Positions 50,801 to 59,383 of a DNA stretch of 64,000 nt are shown in pieces; within the stretch, counting starts at the first letter, position 1, and every line of letters starts with the position of its first letter. The notes below the pieces were generated by a model. The model did no database searches, was not told the origin of the DNA, and saw nothing but the letters and a program-made list of their open reading frames with translations. The stretch covers positions 868,001 to 932,000 of the forward strand of contig NZ_CP108476.1 of the NCBI RefSeq assembly GCF_036226465.1, read 5' to 3'. Origin of the DNA: Kitasatospora sp. NBC_01250. Lineage in GTDB: Bacteria > Actinomycetota > Actinomycetes > Streptomycetales > Streptomycetaceae. Position numbers and translations under genes: made by a program.

Positions 50801-52987
50801 GGGCTCGACCTGGTGCGCCGCCCCTACGACCGGGCGGACTTCGCCCTGACGCTGTGGCTGCGCCCGGACGAGGACGGCGGGCTGAGCGGCGGCATCGACC
50901 ACGACACCGCCGCCGTCGACGAGGCCACCGCCGGGCGGATCGCGCAGACCTTCCGCCGCTTCGCCGAGGCGGTGCTCGCCGGGCCCGACGCGCGTCCGCG
51001 CCGGGCGCTGCCCGCCGCGCCCGCGGTGCGCCCGGCGCTGGCGCCCGCCGCGGGCCCCTGGCTGCACCAGCGCACCGCCGCCACCGCCGCCCGCACCCCG
51101 GACGCCCCGGCACTGATCGAGTACCGCCCCGCCGACGGGAGCACCGTCGTCACCACCCACGGGGAGCTGGATCAGGCCGCCAACCGGCTCGCCCACCGGC
51201 TGCGGCAGGCGGGGATCGGGCCCGAGCGCGCGGTCGCCGTGCTGCTGGGCCGCTCGGCGCAGGCCGTCACCGCTTTCCTGGCCGTCCTCAAGGCCGGCGG
51301 CGGCTATGTGCCGATCGACCCCGGATACCCGCCGGAGCGCATCCGCACGCTGCTGGAGGACTCCGGCGCCGACCTGGTGCTGGGCGGCACCGAGCAGTTG
51401 GCGCGGCTGACGGCGGACGGGGGCAGCGGGCCTCTGCGGGCGGCAGGCCCGACGCTGGCCCTGGACGATCCCGCCACCGTGCGCGAGCTGGCCGCACTGC
51501 CCGCCCACGCCCCCGAGGAACTGCCGACCGCGGCGGACCAGTTGGCCTATGCCATCTTCACCTCCGGCTCCACCGGACGCCCGAAGGCGGTGGCCGTCAG
51601 CCACGCCAACCTGACCGGCTACCTGGAGGCGATCGGCCCGAGGCTGGCCCTTCGACCCGGCGACCGGGTGCTCGGCTTCGCCTCGGTGAGCTTCGATGCG
51701 ACCGTCGAGGAGCTCTACCCGGCACTGGTGGCCGGTGCGAGCGTGGTGCTGCGCCCCGACGGGCTGCGCACACCGGACAGCGGCTTCGACGCCTTCCTCG
51801 CCGCGACCCGGCCCACCGTGCTCAGCCTGCCGGTCTCCTTCTGGCACGCCTGGGTGGAGCGGATGACGGCCGAGCGGCTGCGGGTGCCGGGCGGGGTCCA
51901 CACCCTGCTGCTCAACGCCGAGGCACCCGCACCGGCCCGCTACCAGGACTGGCTGCGGCTGTGCGACGCGCCGGTGCGCTGGATCAACACCTACGGGCCC
52001 ACCGAGGCCACCGTCACCGCCACCCTGCACCAGCCCGCCGCCGACGGCACCGCCCCGCCGCTGCGGTTCCCGATCGGCACGGCGCTGGCCAACACCACGC
52101 TGCACGTGCTGGACGGCTACGGCACGCCGGTTCCGCCGGGCACGCCGGGCGAGCTGTTCCTGGGTGGACTGGGCATCGCCCGCGGCTACCTGGGCCGCCC
52201 CGCCGCCACCGCCCGCGCCTATCCGCCGGACCCGTACGGTGCCGAACCCGGCGCCCGGCTCTATCGCACCGGCGACCGGGTGCGCCAACTGCCGAGCGGT
52301 GAGCTGGAGTTCCTGGGCCGACTGGACCACCAGCTGAAGATCCGCGGCCACCGGGTGGAACCGGGCGAGGTGGAGGCGGCGCTGGCCGGGCACCCGGCGG
52401 TGCGCCAGTGCGCGGTGCTGCCGCACGGGGCGCCACCGGCGCTGCGGCTGGTCGCCTACGTCGCCCCGGCCGGCGATGCGGCGAACGAGCAGGAGATCCG
52501 CCGCGACCTCGGCGACCGGCTGCCCGAGCACCTGGTGCCCGCCCGGATCCTGTTCCTGGAGCGGCTGCCGCTCACCCCGAACGCCAAGGTGGACCGGGCC
52601 GCGCTGGCCGCCCGGCTGGCCGAGGACCTGCGCGCCGCCGAGCAGGACGCGCCCGCCGCCGAACTGACCGAGCGCCAGCGGCTGCTGGCCGGTGTCTGGC
52701 GCGAGGTACTCGGACGCGAGCGGATCGGCCCCGAGGACAACTTCTTCGCACTCGGCGGGGACTCCCTGCTGGCCGTCCAACTGGCCGTGCGGGCCCGGGC
52801 GGTGGGCCTGGCCCTGGAGGCCCGGGAGGTCTTCCGGCACCAGAGCCTGGCCGAACAGGCCGAGGCGGCACAGCCGTTGGAAGCAGCACAGCAGTCGACC
52901 GACCGGGCGGTGGGCCCGAGCGCATCGGCCACCCGCCTGGACGGCCACGAGAAAGCGGCGCTGATGGCCCGCCTGAACGGAAGGTGA
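44843..52987 (+). CDS. NRPS 2: C-A-PCP-C-PCP-C-A-PCP (middle module lacks an A domain)
   Basis: The 2,714-residue synthetase has three condensation domains (HHIVADG at 170, HHLVVDG at 1230, HHIIADG at 1758), two adenylation domains (cores near 645 and 2240) and three carriers (Ser1039, Ser1576, Ser2641). After the second C domain ends near residue 1525, an intact PCP (FFALGGSSISA) follows at once, so module 2 has no A domain. The code of the first A domain is DALWLGGTFK, which resembles Val codes (DAxWxGGTFK). The second reads DAESLNTVTK; Glu239 and Ser278 are shared with the bacitracin Lys code, so a basic residue is likely. The N-terminal helix LSAAEKRRLVAARLAG may dock with NRPS 1. The start overlaps the previous stop (GTGA). 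Confidence 0.93.
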   Translation: MTEQQPHPAAPLSAAEKRRLVAARLAGRSGAGGQAPQGPTVFPLGAQQRGIWFAEQASPGRCAYHICRSITLEGPLRVDELRSALTDLTERHEALRTSFAVRDGVPLQRVAPAAEVHLPVQQLPEDDPATVRRIVQAEAEHAFDLTTGPLLRCRLLRRAPERHQLILTLHHIVADGWTVGRLLRDLGELYAARCRGEAPRLPPAPGYSGHALAHRGWLAGPQAARSLGHWVERTRDVPLLELPTDRPRLARAGRRGALVPLALPAEALRGPGDGGAGGTAFPAVLTAWATVLHRWTGQHDFALGVPVAGRTGADWWQSAGLFADFQPLRVDLGGDPSFATATERTRQALLAGLDHPGIPFDRLVEELRPARLPGRNPVFDVACTMLSGHREELVLPGLDTSVERVYAGGAKLDLTLELVQRPDGSAGGHLEYDRDLFDDATAHRLADHLLRVSRAAAEQPHTALSALEVLDAAERGELIRLGTPPHADYPQEATVAELFRRTAARRGDQLALAWAESAEPGAPGSLSYRELDAWSDAAAAALARHGVRRGEFVGVAGGRSVRFVVAVLGILKCGAAYVPLDLTQPAERTALLIEQAGLGLVLDSGTGEPASGPGIPVLALPDPTDGGRPPALRGGPLDPAYLMFTSGSTGVPKGVAVPNRAVVRLVRGGRFAAMTEQTRWLALAPPEFDASTLELWAPLLAGGVLLIGPPGVPDLQGLGALIERSGTTSLWLTAGLFHAMAEENPQGLRPLRQLLAGGDVLAPRQVRAALAAVDGPVVNGYGPTENTTFTTCQVLRTPEEVTDPVPIGRPVEGSTVHLVDAHGNLVPRGAVGELWTGGDGVALGYLGHPARTAERFVPDPFDPRPGRRLYRTGDRARWRADGTLEFLGRADGQVKLRGFRIEPGEVENALTEHPRAAQAAVAVRPLPSGDKHLIAWVVPAEATDADDALAAELRAWLLGRLPAHLVPGRVVLVDRLPLGPTGKVDRRALVDPARDTGDTAAGEEPRPGTEELLATLFAQVLGVTQVGRLADFFLLGGHSLAAIRLIGRIRSWFGVELPVSTVFAAPSVAGLAVAVEAARAAGPVTVPAVTAGGAELGPLSHAQERLWAVHLKDPADVAYTVPLELELTGPLAPAALAAALQAVVDRHPALRTAVDAAGDEPRQRILPPGLPVPLERADLGALAGRAGELAYRDLRAEFVARPFDLTRAPLLRALLITTGPDRARLLLTVHHLVVDGAGVAVLLRDLARACDTAGALPPAAAATPTGIDLALAERRLLAGPAREELTGHWRRRLAGLHRPAAAGDASPGELLRVEVPAATVAALRERAAGAGATLHMAVTAAAGLLLAEEHAGEVVLGAPMAQRLDEGFESEIGLFLTTVPLRLSLDGGPAFGEALVQVRRTLLDAARHAALPYEQIAELVRDEAGQVPQLIDAMVQVQPALPARLAFGGAQAVLRPAHHGTAKFDLTLSLFDDGTRLTGFWEFATATRTAAEVGRLHERLLALLAAAGADLTARPSDAAAPEDAVAGATGAAPQAATAPADAADPAMVATVAEIWQELLGTRPGPSDSFFALGGSSISATRVVSRLRVRTGRAVALRELYDWPRLAEFAARVAGAPAAGHRPALTRGEAEHGPLSFAQLRHWVLDRLDPGTAANNIPLALRLSGPLDRSALAQALALVASRQGALRTVFADHDGVPEQRLLPPVPVELPVTEVAGEAAALAAADEQAALPFELTAGPPWRAALLRLTEQEHWLLLTFHHIIADGWSTSVLLGELAAAYAVLCEEPGAVLPPAPPVRYLDHARRQREWLSGEQLQAELAPWQRLRGTPPLELPPPAQAGPGGVGSIALSLPARWRREAELLAGQERASLYMLLLALWAATLELHTGQQDFAVGTFSAGRTEPALEQLVGFFVNNLALRCELAGDPSWRERIARARATCTEAFAHQEVPFEKVLEAAGVERSTERTPLFQTLCVLQNYPGWPQQLGRLGLDLVRRPYDRADFALTLWLRPDEDGGLSGGIDHDTAAVDEATAGRIAQTFRRFAEAVLAGPDARPRRALPAAPAVRPALAPAAGPWLHQRTAATAARTPDAPALIEYRPADGSTVVTTHGELDQAANRLAHRLRQAGIGPERAVAVLLGRSAQAVTAFLAVLKAGGGYVPIDPGYPPERIRTLLEDSGADLVLGGTEQLARLTADGGSGPLRAAGPTLALDDPATVRELAALPAHAPEELPTAADQLAYAIFTSGSTGRPKAVAVSHANLTGYLEAIGPRLALRPGDRVLGFASVSFDATVEELYPALVAGASVVLRPDGLRTPDSGFDAFLAATRPTVLSLPVSFWHAWVERMTAERLRVPGGVHTLLLNAEAPAPARYQDWLRLCDAPVRWINTYGPTEATVTATLHQPAADGTAPPLRFPIGTALANTTLHVLDGYGTPVPPGTPGELFLGGLGIARGYLGRPAATARAYPPDPYGAEPGARLYRTGDRVRQLPSGELEFLGRLDHQLKIRGHRVEPGEVEAALAGHPAVRQCAVLPHGAPPALRLVAYVAPAGDAANEQEIRRDLGDRLPEHLVPARILFLERLPLTPNAKVDRAALAARLAEDLRAAEQDAPAAELTERQRLLAGVWREVLGRERIGPEDNFFALGGDSLLAVQLAVRARAVGLALEAREVFRHQSLAEQAEAAQPLEAAQQSTDRAVGPSASATRLDGHEKAALMARLNGR

Positions 52988-52993
52988 GCGGCG

Positions 52994-55900
52994 ATGACCG
53001 AGATCGTGGACGTGTACGACCTCACCCCCCTGCAAGAGGGCCTGCTCTTCCACGCACTGCGCGGTGAGGACCGCCCGGAGCACTCCAGCTACCTCAACCA
53101 CCTGGAGTTCGACCTGCTCGGCCCGCTCGACCAGGCCGCCTTCCGGGCCGCCTGGCAGCAGGTGGTGGACCGCCACGACGCACTGCGCGCCGGCTTCCAC
53201 TGGGCCGAGGCGGAGAACCCCGTCCAGGCGGTGCACGCCGGCGCGCCGCTGGTGCCGGTCGTGCACGACCTCAGCGCGCTGCCCGAGCAGCGCCGTGAGG
53301 CCGAACTGGCGCAGCACCTGGCGCAGTTGCGCGCCACCCCGCTCGACCTCGCCGCCCCGCCGCTGATGCGCCTGGCCCTCTTCACCCTGACGCCCGAGCA
53401 CCACCGGGTGCTCTGGACCCACCACCACCTGGTGCTGGACGGCTGGAGCCTGGCCACGGTCTTCGCCGAGGCGATGAGCGCCTACCGGGCGCAGGTCACC
53501 GGCACCGCCTGGCAGCCGGGCGAGGCGGCCTCGTTCGGCGACCACCTGCGCTGGCTGCGCGGACGCGACCAGGCGGCGGACACCGCGTTCTGGAGCGCCG
53601 AACTGGCGGGCCTGGCCGGCCCCACCGCCCTGCCCCGCACACCGCTGAGCGGCCAGGACGGCTACGGACGGCACGCCGCGCAGCTGACCGCCGACGAGAC
53701 GGCCGCCGTGCGCGAGCTGGCCACCGGCTGCGGCGTCACCCCGGCCGTCGTGCTGCGGGCCGCCACCGCGCTCGCGCTCAACCGCTACACCGGCTCGCGC
53801 GACGACCTGGTGTTCGGCACCACGGTGGCCGGCCGCCCGGCCGAGCTGGCCGGGGTGGAGTCGATGGTCGGGCTGTTCATCAACACCGTGCCGGTGCGGG
53901 TGCGGATCGACCGCCGCCGGAGTGTCCGGGAGTTCCTGGCCGATGAGATGGCGCGCACCGCCGCGCTCCAGGAGCGGCAGTACACGCCGCTGAGCACCGT
54001 GCAGCGGCTCGCGCGGGTCGAGGACCTGTTCGACACGCTGCTGGTGGTGGAGAACTTCCCGCTGGGCGAGGCGGTCAGGACCGAGTGGGGCGGCCTGCGC
54101 GTGGTCACCGGCGCCGCCGAGGAGCACACCCACTACTCGCTGACCCTCACCGCACTGCCCGGCGAGCGGCTACGGCTGGAGGCGGACTGGCGACGCGACC
54201 GGGTCGACGACCTGGTGGCCACCGGCCTGCTCGACCAGCTGCGCCACGTGCTGGCGGAGCTGGCCGCCGACCCGGACCGCCCGCTGGGCCGGCTCGCCCC
54301 GCTGCCCGCGCCCACCGCCGAGCTGCTGCGCGGCTGGGGCGGCGGCACGGCGGACCTCCCGCAGGCGCCGGCGCTGCCCGAGCAGATCGCGGCGCGGGCC
54401 GCGGCCGACCCCACGGCGGTGGCGGTGCGCGCGTCCGGTGTCCAGCTCGACTACGCGCACCTGGTCCGGGCGGCAGGCCGGCTGGCCACCGCGCTGCGCG
54501 AGCGCGGCATCGGCCCCGGCAACCTGGTCGGGGTGGCGCTGGAGCGCGGCGCACAGCTGCCGGTGGCGCTGCTGGCGGTGCTCACCGCCGGCGCCGGGTA
54601 CGTCCCGCTCGACCCCGAACTGCCCGCCGCCCGCCGGGCCGCGCTCACCGCGGCGGCCGGGCTGACGGTGGTCCTCGGCCCGGCGGACGTCGACCTGTCG
54701 GAGGGAACGGACGCCCCCCTGCCCGCCGCCGGATCGCCCGACCACCCCGCCTACGTGGTCTTCACCTCCGGCTCCACCGGCACGCCCAAGGGCGTGGTCG
54801 TCACCCGGGGTTCGCTGGCCCGGCACAGCCGGCTGATCGGCGAGTGCTACGGGCTCGACCCCACCGACCGGGTGCTGCTCTTCTCCCAGCCCTCCTTCGA
54901 CGTCGCCGCCGAGGAGATCTTCGCGACCCTGGCCGCCGGTGCCACCGTGGTGGTCCACCCGCCCGGGCGCACCGACACCATCGAGGAGTTCCGCGACCTG
55001 CTGGAGCGCGAGGGCGTGACGGTCGCCAACCTGCCCGCCGCCTACTGGCACACCTGGCAGCGCGAGGCCGAGGCCCCGGTCCCGAAGGCCCTGCGCCTGC
55101 TGGTGGTCGGCAACGAGAAGGTGTGGACCGCCGCGGCAGCCGCCTGGCGCACCCGCACCGACGCGCGGGTCGACCTGCTCAACGCCTACGGCATCACCGA
55201 GACCACCATCACCTCCACGCTCTACCGGCCCCCGGCGCAGCTGCCCGCCACCGAGGCGCTGCCGGTGGGGCGCCCGGTGCCCGGCACCACGGTGAGCCTG
55301 CTGGACACGCACGGCGAGCCGGTGCCGCCGGGGGTGCCGGGCGAGCTGCACCTCGGTGGCTCCGGCGTGGCGCTCGGCTACCTGGGCGACCCGGCCCGCA
55401 CCGCCGAGCGCTTCGTGCCCGACCCGCGGACCGCGCGCCCCGGCGCCCGCTGCTACCGCAGCGGCGACCTGGGCCGCTGGCTGGCCGGCGGCGTGCTGGC
55501 GCTGGACGGGCGGGCCGACGAGCAGGTGCAGATCCGCGGGCACCGGGTCGAGCCGGGCGAGGTCGAGGCCGCGCTCTGCGCCCACCCGGCGATCGCCGCG
55601 GCGGCCGTGGTCGCCGTCCCCGGCCCGCACGGCACCCCGCTGCTGGTCGCCCACCTGGTGCCCGCCGACCCCGCCGGACCGCCGCCGCGCTTCGCGGAGC
55701 TGGCCGCCCACCTGGCCGAGCGGCTGCCGCGGGCGATGGTCCCCACCGCCTGGTCGCTGCTGCCCGCGCTGCCGCTGCTGCCCAGCGGCAAGGTCGACCG
55801 CCGGGCGCTGCCCGCGGTGCGCACGCCCGAGGGACCGCGCAGCGCACCGCGCGGCCCGGTGGAGAGCTGGCTGGCCGAGGTCTGGCAGACGGTGCTCAAC

Positions 55901-58900
55901 GCGGCGGCGGCACCGGTGCGCGAGGACGACTTCTTCGCGCTGGGCGGCGACTCGCTGGCCGCCGTCCAGGTCACCGCGCGGGTGCGCCGGGCGCTCGGCA
56001 GCCAGGTGCCGGTCCGCCTGCTCTTCGACCGGCCGACCCTGGCCGGCTACGCCCGGGCCGTGCAGGCCACCGGGCAGCAGCAGGCCCCGGCACCGGCCCC
56101 GGCCGACCCGGCTCGGCGCGGCGAACTGGCGCCGGGCGAGGAGCGGTTGTGGTTCCTGCAGCAGATAGATCCGCAGGCGACCGGCTACCACCTGCCGGTG
56201 GCCTTCCGGCTGACCGGAGCGCTGGACGTGGCCGCACTCGGGCGCGCGATCACCGCCGTCTCGGCCCGCCACCCGGCGCTGCGCACGCGCTACCTGGAGC
56301 AGCCGGGCGGCCCGCTGGCGCAGGTGGACCCGGTCGCCGAGGAGGCCGCACCGGCCGTGGAGGCGGTCGCGGCAGCCGAGTTGACCGCCGTCCTGGCCGC
56401 CGAGGCCCGGCGCCCGTTCGACCTCGCGGTCGAGCACCCGGTGCGGTTCCGGCTGCTGCGGACGGCCGCGGACGACCATGTGCTCGCACTGACGGCCCAT
56501 CACATCGCGGTCGACGGCTGGTCGCTGTCGCTGCTGCTGGCCGACCTCGCCACCGCCTACCGCGCGGCGCTGGACCCCGCAGCGGTGGCGCCCCCGAACC
56601 CGGCGCTCGACTTCCGCGACTTCGCGGTGGCCCAGCGCGACCGGCTGGCCGGTCCCGAGGCCGATCGGCTGCTCGCCTTCTGGCGCGACACCCTGGCGGG
56701 CGCCCCGCAGTTGCTCGCGCTGCCCACCGACAGGCCGCGTCCGCCGCTGCGCGGTGACGGCGCGGCCCGCCACTGCTTCACGCTGCCCGCCGAACTCGCC
56801 GAGCGGGTCAAGGCGGTGGCGACCGGCGCGGGCAGCACCCCGTTCGTGCTGCTGCTGGCCGTCTACCAGCTGCTGCTGCACCGCTACAGCGGACAGGACG
56901 ACCTGCTGGTCGGCGTCCCCGTGGCCGGGCGGCTGACCGAGGAGGCCGAGGCGGTGTGCGGCAACTTCGTCAACACGCTCCCGCTGCGGGCCGCCTTCGC
57001 CCCCGGCGCCTCGTTCACCGACCTGCTCGGCCAGGTCCGGCACGCCGTGCTGGACGCCTTCGACCACCAGGAGCTGCCCTTCGACCGGATGGTGGACGCG
57101 CTGGCACCGCGCCGCGACCTGAGCCACCCGCCGCTGGTGCAGGCCCTGTTCGCGTTCCAGAACACCCCGGCGCCGGCCTTCGCGCTGCCCGGGGTGGCCT
57201 GTGCGCCGCTGCCCTCGGCACCGGGCGCGCAGCTGGACCTCTCGCTCGCGATGGCCGAGCAGCAGGGCACCCTGGCCGGGGTCTGGGAGTACAGCACCGA
57301 GCTGTTCGACGCCGAGACCGTGGCGGGCCTCTCCGAGGCCCTGCTGCTCCTGCTGACGGATGTGTGCGCCGACCCGGACGCCCCGCTGGAGCGGGCCCGG
57401 CTGCTCGACCGGGCCGCCCAGCAGCGGGTGGCGCGGCTGGCCACCGGGCCCGCCCCCCAGGCCGCGCCGGTCACCCTGACCGCGCTGCTGGCCGAGCGGG
57501 TGGCCGCCACGCCCGAGGCGCCCGCGCTGCTGGCCGACCACCCCGACGGTGGCACCCGGCAGCTGAGCTGGGCCGAACTGGACGCCTGGGCCGGGCGGAT
57601 CGCCGCGGCGCTGCAGGCGGCCGGGATCGGCCGCGGCGACCTGGTGGGGGTGCACGCCCGGCGCGATGCGGCGCTGCCCGCCGCGCTGTGGGGGGTGCTC
57701 AGGGCGGGCGCCGGGTACGTGCCGCTCGACCCCGACCACCCCGAGGCCCGGCTCGCCGCCGTGGCCCGCGCGGCCGGGCTGCGCGTGGTGCTCACCCAGC
57801 AGGGGCTCCCCCGCCCCGAGCTGCCCGCGCACCCGCGGTGGATCGCGGCGGACGGCGAGCTGCCGGCCGAGGCCCCGGCGCCCGGCGCCCCCGACCCGGC
57901 GGACGCCGCCTACGTCCTGTTCACCTCCGGCTCGACCGGCATCCCCAAGGGCGTGGTGATCACCCACGCCAACGTCACCAGCTACCTGCGCTGGTTCCAG
58001 GCCGTGTTCCAGGGCACCGAGGCCGACCGTCTGCTGCTGCACACCGCCTACAGCTTCGACGTCTCGGTGCCCGAGCTCTTCGGCGGCCTGCTCGGCGGCG
58101 GCGCCACCGTGCTGCTCGACCCACGCCACCAGGCGGACGCCCGCGCCACCCTGGAGGTGGTCCGGCGGCACCGGGTCAGCTACCTGGGCGGGGTCCCCTC
58201 CTACCTGCGGCTGCTCGCCGACGACGGCACCCTCGGCGACTGCCCGTCGCTGCGGCTGATGGTCAGCTGCGGCGAGGGGTTGCCGGTGGAACTGGCCGCG
58301 TCGCTGCGGCGGCAGAGCGCGGCCCTGCTGGAGAACCAGTACGGACCCACCGAGACCACCGTCACCCTCACCGGCTGGCGCGACTGGGCCAACGCCCCCG
58401 GCGGCGGGCTCGCCCCGCTCGGTGTCGGGGCACCCGGCTGCGGGGTGCACGTGCTGGACCGGCAACTGCGCCCGGTGCCGCCCGGGGTGGCCGGCGAGAT
58501 CCACCTGACAGGTCCGCACCTCGCCCGGGGCTACCTGGGCGACCCGGCCCGCACCGCGCGGGCCTTCCTGCCCGACCCGTTCAGCGGCGCGCCGGGCGCC
58601 CGGATGTACCGCTCGGGCGACCTCGGCCGGCAACGCCGGGACGGCACCGTGGAGTTCCTCGGCCGCATCGACCGGCAGACCAAACTGCGCGGCTTCCGCG
58701 TCGAGTTGGGCGACATCGAGGCCGCCCTGCGCGCCCACCCCGAGGTGCGGGCGGCGGCGGTGCTGCTCGACGGCGAGGGCGAGCACGCCCGGCTGGTCGG
58801 CTACGCGGCCCGCACGGACGGGGCGGGGGACCTCGCGCCCGCGAACCTGCACGCCTGGTGCGCCGAGCAGTTGCCCGGCTACCTGGTCCCCGCCGTGCTG

Positions 58901-59383
58901 CGGGTGCTCGACGAGCTGCCGCTCAACGCCAACGGCAAGGTCGACCACCGCGCCCTGGCCGCCCTGCACCCGCCCGCCGCGCAGGACACCGAGGCCGTCA
59001 CCACTCCCCCCGAGGGTCCCACCGAGCAGGCAGTCGCGGCCAGTTGGGCCGAGCTGCTGGGCCGCCCGGTGCCCGGCCGGGACGAGGACTTCTTCGAACT
59101 CGGCGGCAACAGCCTGCTGGCGGCCCGCGCGGTCGCCCGGCTGCGGCGCGACCTGGGGGTGGAGCTGCCGGTCCGCACCGTCTTCACCTCCTCGACCGTG
59201 CGCACCCTGGCCGCGGCGGCCGACGAGGCGCTGCTGGCGACGCTCGACGAGAGCGAACTGACCCGCCTGCTGGCCGGCATCGACACCACAACAGCTGACA
59301 CCACCACCGCTGCCACCACCACCGCTGGCACCACCACCGCAACCGACCACCGTGCGAAAGGCCCTGGCCATGACGGACACTGA
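52994..59383 (+). CDS. NRPS 3: C-A-PCP-C-A-PCP
   Basis: The 2,129-residue synthetase starts with YDLTPLQEGLLFHALRG, a C1 motif like that of TycB/GrsB first C domains, and has HHLVLDG (144-150). A1 has its core near 591 and the code DVENVGAITK, which shares six positions with the Orn code DMENLGLINK. PCP1 uses Ser987. The second C domain has HHIAVDG at 1169. A2 has its core near 1644 and reads DVPGVCQVTK, for which I know no match. PCP2 uses Ser2040 (GGNSLLA). The C-terminus is a Thr/Ala run built from ACCACCACCGCTG-like DNA repeats after a helix LDESELTRLLAGI that may dock with NRPS 4. ATG at 52994 lies six bases after the previous stop; the last 14 bases overlap NRPS 4. Confidence 0.93.
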   Translation: MTEIVDVYDLTPLQEGLLFHALRGEDRPEHSSYLNHLEFDLLGPLDQAAFRAAWQQVVDRHDALRAGFHWAEAENPVQAVHAGAPLVPVVHDLSALPEQRREAELAQHLAQLRATPLDLAAPPLMRLALFTLTPEHHRVLWTHHHLVLDGWSLATVFAEAMSAYRAQVTGTAWQPGEAASFGDHLRWLRGRDQAADTAFWSAELAGLAGPTALPRTPLSGQDGYGRHAAQLTADETAAVRELATGCGVTPAVVLRAATALALNRYTGSRDDLVFGTTVAGRPAELAGVESMVGLFINTVPVRVRIDRRRSVREFLADEMARTAALQERQYTPLSTVQRLARVEDLFDTLLVVENFPLGEAVRTEWGGLRVVTGAAEEHTHYSLTLTALPGERLRLEADWRRDRVDDLVATGLLDQLRHVLAELAADPDRPLGRLAPLPAPTAELLRGWGGGTADLPQAPALPEQIAARAAADPTAVAVRASGVQLDYAHLVRAAGRLATALRERGIGPGNLVGVALERGAQLPVALLAVLTAGAGYVPLDPELPAARRAALTAAAGLTVVLGPADVDLSEGTDAPLPAAGSPDHPAYVVFTSGSTGTPKGVVVTRGSLARHSRLIGECYGLDPTDRVLLFSQPSFDVAAEEIFATLAAGATVVVHPPGRTDTIEEFRDLLEREGVTVANLPAAYWHTWQREAEAPVPKALRLLVVGNEKVWTAAAAAWRTRTDARVDLLNAYGITETTITSTLYRPPAQLPATEALPVGRPVPGTTVSLLDTHGEPVPPGVPGELHLGGSGVALGYLGDPARTAERFVPDPRTARPGARCYRSGDLGRWLAGGVLALDGRADEQVQIRGHRVEPGEVEAALCAHPAIAAAAVVAVPGPHGTPLLVAHLVPADPAGPPPRFAELAAHLAERLPRAMVPTAWSLLPALPLLPSGKVDRRALPAVRTPEGPRSAPRGPVESWLAEVWQTVLNAAAAPVREDDFFALGGDSLAAVQVTARVRRALGSQVPVRLLFDRPTLAGYARAVQATGQQQAPAPAPADPARRGELAPGEERLWFLQQIDPQATGYHLPVAFRLTGALDVAALGRAITAVSARHPALRTRYLEQPGGPLAQVDPVAEEAAPAVEAVAAAELTAVLAAEARRPFDLAVEHPVRFRLLRTAADDHVLALTAHHIAVDGWSLSLLLADLATAYRAALDPAAVAPPNPALDFRDFAVAQRDRLAGPEADRLLAFWRDTLAGAPQLLALPTDRPRPPLRGDGAARHCFTLPAELAERVKAVATGAGSTPFVLLLAVYQLLLHRYSGQDDLLVGVPVAGRLTEEAEAVCGNFVNTLPLRAAFAPGASFTDLLGQVRHAVLDAFDHQELPFDRMVDALAPRRDLSHPPLVQALFAFQNTPAPAFALPGVACAPLPSAPGAQLDLSLAMAEQQGTLAGVWEYSTELFDAETVAGLSEALLLLLTDVCADPDAPLERARLLDRAAQQRVARLATGPAPQAAPVTLTALLAERVAATPEAPALLADHPDGGTRQLSWAELDAWAGRIAAALQAAGIGRGDLVGVHARRDAALPAALWGVLRAGAGYVPLDPDHPEARLAAVARAAGLRVVLTQQGLPRPELPAHPRWIAADGELPAEAPAPGAPDPADAAYVLFTSGSTGIPKGVVITHANVTSYLRWFQAVFQGTEADRLLLHTAYSFDVSVPELFGGLLGGGATVLLDPRHQADARATLEVVRRHRVSYLGGVPSYLRLLADDGTLGDCPSLRLMVSCGEGLPVELAASLRRQSAALLENQYGPTETTVTLTGWRDWANAPGGGLAPLGVGAPGCGVHVLDRQLRPVPPGVAGEIHLTGPHLARGYLGDPARTARAFLPDPFSGAPGARMYRSGDLGRQRRDGTVEFLGRIDRQTKLRGFRVELGDIEAALRAHPEVRAAAVLLDGEGEHARLVGYAARTDGAGDLAPANLHAWCAEQLPGYLVPAVLRVLDELPLNANGKVDHRALAALHPPAAQDTEAVTTPPEGPTEQAVAASWAELLGRPVPGRDEDFFELGGNSLLAARAVARLRRDLGVELPVRTVFTSSTVRTLAAAADEALLATLDESELTRLLAGIDTTTADTTTAATTTAGTTTATDHRAKGPGHDGH
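59286..59347 (+). repeat. ACCACCACC-rich repeat encoding the Thr tail of NRPS 3
   Basis: Three imperfect copies of a 15-base ACCACCACCGCTGxC-type unit run in frame and encode T-T-T-A-G/A-T-T-T-A. The repeat length is a multiple of three, so expansion keeps the frame. It lies just before the inter-subunit junction. Confidence 0.8.

Noticed and set aside
44573..54133. A very long reverse-strand open frame (over 3,000 codons) opposite the NRPS genes
   Set aside because: It is Gly/Arg/Gln/Val-rich with no domain motifs, and it mirrors codon positions of clearly real NRPS genes. High-GC coding DNA commonly produces such antisense frames.
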